Positions 61,473 to 64,000 of a stretch of 64,000 nt of DNA are shown piece after piece. The position numbers and the translations under genes are program-made. Within the stretch, counting starts at the first letter, position 1; the number at the start of each line of letters is the position of its first letter. The notes beneath the pieces were generated by a model. The model was given only the letters and a program-made list of their open reading frames with translations. It was not told the DNA's origin and did no database searches. Source of the DNA: Pseudoflavonifractor sp. Marseille-P3106. Its GTDB lineage: Bacteria > Bacillota > Clostridia > Oscillospirales > Oscillospiraceae. The stretch lies in NCBI GenBank assembly GCA_900169975.1, contig LT827121.1, positions 124,001 through 188,000 of the forward strand, given 5' to 3'.

Positions 61473-62105
61473 TTATCCCAGCCTCTCCAGCAGAGCGGGG
61501 AGTTGGGAGAATGCGGAGATGGAAGGAACTTCCGGCGGCACCGTGCCGAAGCCGTAGGCCGCGTGGATGAAGGCCACTCCGGCCTCCCGGGCAGAGTGCC
61601 AGTCCAACTCGGTGTCCCCCACATAGACCGGTTTTTTCAGCCCATAGCGGGCCGCCGTCAGCGCGATATTTTGGCTTTTGGGCTTCCCGGTCCGGCCGGC
61701 GCACTCAAAGCCCTGAAAATAGCGCCCCAGCCCGGTCCCCTGAAAAAACGCCTGGATGTAGCCGTCCTGGCAGTTGCTCACCACGAGCAGCGGGCTGCGC
61801 CGGGAGAGGAGGGAGAGGGTCTCCTCCACCTCCGGATAGACCGCGGCGCCGTGCTCCGCCAGATATTCATTTTCCACCGCACAGCACTCTTCGATGATTT
61901 CCAGCTGCCTCTGTCTGTTCAATCCCGGAAGTCTGCGCGCGGCGATGTCCGCAATGCGCAGCCCCATACAGGAGCGGACTTCGTCCACTGTGAGGGGAGG
62001 ACGCTCCACCTGATTGCGCGCCAGAGCAAGATTCCAGGAGATGGTGATTTCCGGGACTGCATCCCAGAGCGTACCGTCCAGATCGAACAAGATACCGTCA
62101 AACAT
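61473..62105 (-). CDS. HAD-superfamily hydrolase, phosphoglycolate phosphatase-like
   Basis: This 210-residue cytosolic phosphatase has the HAD motifs: nucleophile DLDGTLWD (residues 8-15), motif II with LLVVSNCQDGY, the Lys in the TGKPKSQNIALTAARYGLKK region and the acidic VYVGDTELDWHSAREAGVAF. A small helical cap follows motif I. The substrate could be phosphoglycolate or another small phosphoester. It is convergent with the MurE-type gene. Confidence 0.9.
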   Translation of the reverse strand: MFDGILFDLDGTLWDAVPEITISWNLALARNQVERPPLTVDEVRSCMGLRIADIAARRLPGLNRQRQLEIIEECCAVENEYLAEHGAAVYPEVEETLSLLSRRSPLLVVSNCQDGYIQAFFQGTGLGRYFQGFECAGRTGKPKSQNIALTAARYGLKKPVYVGDTELDWHSAREAGVAFIHAAYGFGTVPPEVPSISAFSQLPALLERLG

Positions 62106-62229
62106 GGGTAAACTCCTTTAAATGTCGATTTAAGCCATTATAAAACGAAAGCCGCAAGTTGTAAATGCCCGGCCGCCCTGGTTTGAGCAGGGACGTAATT
62201 TGGGGCGGTGGCGGAGGGAGAGAAATATT

Positions 62230-62406
62230 TTGCAGGTTTACTTCTGGTTTTTCATTGCGCTGGGCCTTTTGATTTTCCTCTTCTCTCAGGAGATCGACCG
62301 TGCGGCCCGAAAAAATCAGAGAACGCCCCGGGCGCGTCTGGTGGCGGCCATCCTTCTGGCGGCCGGATTGATTGGACTGATCGTTACCGCCTGTTTCCCC
62401 AGTTGA
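62230..62406 (+). CDS. Small two-helix membrane protein
   Basis: This short gene encodes 58 residues from a TTG (62230): LQVYFWFFIALGLLIFLFSQ (helix 1), a basic linker EIDRAARKNQRTPRARL and VAAILLAAGLIGLIVTACF (helix 2). GGAGGGAGAG lies about ten bases upstream. It has no recognisable family. It sits alone between the HAD gene and the tRNA array. Confidence 0.55.
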   Translation: MQVYFWFFIALGLLIFLFSQEIDRAARKNQRTPRARLVAAILLAAGLIGLIVTACFPS

Positions 62407-62517
62407 CAGAACAGCATACTTGGGCTAAAATAAAAAAGCTCGGCACCCGGGGCTTAAGCCGCATATAAGGATAGCTCTACCGTTTTTTGGAACATTTGAA
62501 GGACCCAAATTGAATAC

Positions 62518-62611
62518 GTCTCCGTAGCTCAGTTGGATAGTAGCGTTCGCCTCCTAAGCGGCAGATTGTTCGATTCCTTCGAGCAATGAAAATTGCATAA
62601 ATCTTAAAAAT
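62518..62611 (+). pseudogene. Degenerate tRNA-Arg copy A
   Basis: The segment begins GTCTCCGTAGCTCAGTTGGA and keeps the D arm and the anticodon loop CTCCTAA, but carries an extra base in the D-loop region and a T arm that no longer pairs. It is the first of three ~93-bp units before the intact tRNA. It cannot fold as a tRNA. Confidence 0.85.
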
Positions 62612-62704
62612 GTCTCAGTAGCTCAGTTGGATAGAGCACACGCCTCCTAAAAATCGAATCGTTCGAATCCTGGAGCCCTGTAAAATTGAATATTTTCTGT
62701 ATAA
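62612..62704 (+). pseudogene. Degenerate tRNA-Arg copy B
   Basis: The 93-bp unit keeps the first ~45 tRNA bases up to CGCCTCCTAA. It then switches to an unrelated AT-rich tail (AAAATCGAATCGTTCGAATC and onward) identical to that of copy C. The 5' acceptor (GTCTCAG) no longer matches any 3' strand. Confidence 0.88.
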
Positions 62705-62797
62705 GCCCCCGTAGCTCAGTTGGATAGAGCGGTCGCCTCCTAAAAATCGAATCGTTCGAATCCTGGAGCCCTGTAAAATTGAATATTTTCTGTATAA
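62705..62797 (+). pseudogene. Degenerate tRNA-Arg copy C
   Basis: Another 93-bp unit. Its first 47 bases, from GCCCCCG through the anticodon, are identical to those of the functional tRNA; the rest is the same tail as in copy B. Only the 5' half of the tRNA is intact. Confidence 0.9.
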
Positions 62798-62874
62798 GCC
62801 CCCGTAGCTCAGTTGGATAGAGCGGTCGCCTCCTAAGCGACAGGCCACTGGTTCGAACCCAGCCGGGGGTGCCA
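62798..62874 (+). tRNA. tRNA-Arg (anticodon CCT)
   Basis: This 77-base gene starts GCCCCCG and ends GTGCCA. D arm GCTC/GAGC, anticodon stem GTCGC/GCGAC with loop CTCCTAA (anticodon CCT, reads AGG), T loop TTCGAAC and the acceptor partner CGGGGGT are all in place, with CCA encoded. It is the last and only intact member of a tandem array and lies next to an integrase gene, so it is a probable attachment site. Confidence 0.95.
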
Positions 62875-62880
62875 AAAATG

Positions 62881-62921
62881 ACCGTTGTAAGCCATTTTTT
62901 GATGGTTTACAGCGGTTTTTT
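62881..62921 (+). terminator. Terminator after tRNA-Arg
   Basis: ACCGTTGTAAGCCAT pairs with ATGGTTTACAGCGGT across TTTTTTG and is followed by six Ts. It ends the tRNA transcript six bases after CCA. Confidence 0.85.
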
Positions 62922-62989
62922 GTTATCGTTTTTCCAGAGCATTCTTGCTGCTCCACCGGAACGATTTTATACATTTTCCGCTGTATGCC

Positions 62990-63049
62990 TGCTAATTGGC
63001 TTCGAACTATTTTTCCGGCCTTGCTAATAAAAAACGCCGATTTGCTAAT
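62990..63049. repeat. Three direct TGCTAAT repeats near the integrase gene
   Basis: TGCTAAT occurs at 62990-62996, 63022-63028 and 63043-63049, all in the same orientation, between the tRNA and the end of the integrase gene. Short spaced repeats in this position resemble arm-type integrase binding sites of an attachment site. Confidence 0.5.
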
Positions 63050-63063
63050 ACGATTTTCCCGCC

Positions 63064-64000
63064 CTATTTTTCGGATGGGGCCGACGCCAGCAATGCAGCC
63101 AGTGTGTTGGCCAGTTCCGGCGACTTGCGAAGCTGTTCCACCAGGGTCTCCAAATCCATTGTGGCGGGCGCCGGTTCCTTTGGTTCCTCCGGGGGACGAA
63201 CCGAACGCAGGTCGGGATTGGCATAGAAGGCACTCTCAAACTTCTGGGCGTTGATCTTGCGGTCCTCGTCCAGAATGTGGGCATACACGCTGGTGATCAT
63301 GTCGATCTGGGCATGTCCAGTATCGCCCTGGGTGGCCTTCAGGTCGCCGTGGTTCAGCTTTAACTTATAGGTGGTGCTGGAATGGCGCAGGGAGTGAAAG
63401 ACCACTTTGGGAAGCCCTGCTTTCTCCCGCAGCTTCTCAAACGACTTCAGGATGATACGGTCCTCACAGGGGCGGCCATTGGCCAGCGCCACCACCAGGT
63501 CGTAGTCCTGATACTCATCACGGAGCAGCGCCCGCAGCTCGTCTTGCGCGGATTTCCATTCCCGCAGGATGTAAGCCAGGGTCTTGGGCAGCCACACCTT
63601 GCGGATGCTGGAATCGGTCTTGGGCTTCTTCAAAATGATCCTGGTGCTGGTATTGGGAAACAGAGGCGTGAACACATGATAGATGTCCTTTTGCCCCAGC
63701 ATCTCAATGGCTCGCTTGGAGGCCCGTGCCAGCTCCTTGTCGATGTAGACATAGGCGTTGTCATCGGCAATATCTTCATCGGAGATATGGACATTGCTCC
63801 AGGTCAGCCCCAGAATCTCCCCCATGCGCAGCGAACAGGCAAAGGCCAGGTTCATTGCTACATAGAGCTTGCTGTCCGTACACTGATCCAGGGCGGTGCG
63901 GATCATATCGGCGGTCCAGATGTCCCGCTTCTTGTATTCCACTTTGGGCAGTACCACATTGTCAAAGGGGTTCTTGGCAACCAGCTCCCACCGGACCGCC
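63064..64000 (-). CDS. int: Tyrosine-type integrase/recombinase (5' end beyond the window)
   Basis: The visible 312 codons run off the right edge; reading on from the internal start, the frame continues upstream as AVRWELVAKNPFDNVVLPKV. The catalytic domain shows the Arg region SLRMGEILGLTW, the HSLRHSS box (His-x-x-Arg), GDTGHAQIDMITSVYAHILD with the nucleophilic Tyr. A Pro/Glu-rich tail follows. Placed 190 bases from an intact tRNA-Arg and a TGCTAAT repeat set, it probably belongs to an integrative element that extends to the right. Confidence 0.93.
   Translation of the reverse strand, partial: AVRWELVAKNPFDNVVLPKVEYKKRDIWTADMIRTALDQCTDSKLYVAMNLAFACSLRMGEILGLTWSNVHISDEDIADDNAYVYIDKELARASKRAIEMLGQKDIYHVFTPLFPNTSTRIILKKPKTDSSIRKVWLPKTLAYILREWKSAQDELRALLRDEYQDYDLVVALANGRPCEDRIILKSFEKLREKAGLPKVVFHSLRHSSTTYKLKLNHGDLKATQGDTGHAQIDMITSVYAHILDEDRKINAQKFESAFYANPDLRSVRPPEEPKEPAPATMDLETLVEQLRKSPELANTLAALLASAPSEK

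Noticed and set aside
62518-62874. CRISPR-like array
   Set aside because: The period is 93 bp, the conserved part is a tRNA half and the 'spacers' are not unique, so this is a tRNA array and not CRISPR. No cas genes are present.
62615-62974. A 119-codon minus-strand frame with internal repeats
   Set aside because: It is produced by the tandem tRNA-like units and crosses the functional tRNA; the repeats are those of the DNA array.

Overview
The window looks like a chromosomal segment of a high-GC, strictly anaerobic, spore-forming, butyrate-producing Firmicute of the Oscillospiraceae type (Flavonifractor/Intestinimonas/Lawsonibacter-like). The pointers are a crt-hbd-bcd-etfB-etfA cluster, a butyrate-type CoA-transferase, dipicolinate synthase genes, superoxide reductase, a T-box leader and strong GGAGG-type ribosome binding sites. 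The genus is inferred from gene content, not from a marker-gene comparison.

Layout. 1-9.3 kb: a polar amino acid ABC transporter (left edge cut), a D,D-carboxypeptidase, a T-box-controlled transporter/M20 amidohydrolase operon, an SDR, a SpoVB-type flippase and a DUF554 protein. 9.4-14.7 kb: the butyrate operon behind a leader with a terminator-like hairpin and a Rex-like site. 14.8-16.4 kb: queT-galU behind a structured leader. 16.4-19.6 kb: a tocopherol-cyclase-like protein and a Rieske/FAD oxidoreductase, divergent from a spore-photoproduct-lyase-like radical SAM protein. 19.6-22.7 kb: a REC/GGDEF-like/EAL protein and a superoxide reductase. 22.8-28.5 kb: rqcP, hup, mazG and a flippase (resembling the Bacillus yabM-yabN-yabO block), then purine/MTA salvage genes. 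28.7-35 kb: an oligopeptide ABC operon ending in a cyclophilin. 35.2-36.7 kb: dpaAB. 36.9-39.1 kb: a CoA-transferase and an aldose-epimerase-like protein. 39.1-41 kb: an AT-richer stretch with L25/Ctc and an unknown protein. 41-42.7 kb: tmRNA, ppiB and smpB. 42.8-47.9 kb: a MecA-like protein, an iron uptake (feo) operon with DtxR-like operators, and YibE/F. 48-51.6 kb: a secreted phosphoesterase, a frameshifted secreted protein and YbaK. 51.6-61.4 kb: an M42 peptidase with a duplicated 3' end, recJ, rel, a probable D-aspartate ligase/aspartate racemase pair, a small regulator and a MurE-type ligase. 61.4-64 kb: a HAD phosphatase, a small membrane protein, an array of degenerate tRNA-Arg copies ending in an intact tRNA-Arg(CCT), and a tyrosine integrase cut by the right edge, so an integrated element probably continues beyond the window.

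How it fits together. Crotonase, Hbd and Bcd-Etf turn acetoacetyl-CoA into butyryl-CoA, and the CoA-transferase at 36.9 kb could release butyrate. Rex would tie this to NADH/NAD+. tmRNA, SmpB and RqcP serve ribosome rescue. The ligase, racemase and MurE genes suggest a Lys/D-Asp peptidoglycan cross-bridge. Least expected features: the T-box with an apparent Trp specifier on a transporter/amidohydrolase operon, the 93-bp-period tRNA-Arg array at an integration site, a 38-bp tandem duplication that breaks a secreted protein gene, and a 66-bp duplicated gene end flanking a structured insert with only synonymous differences.
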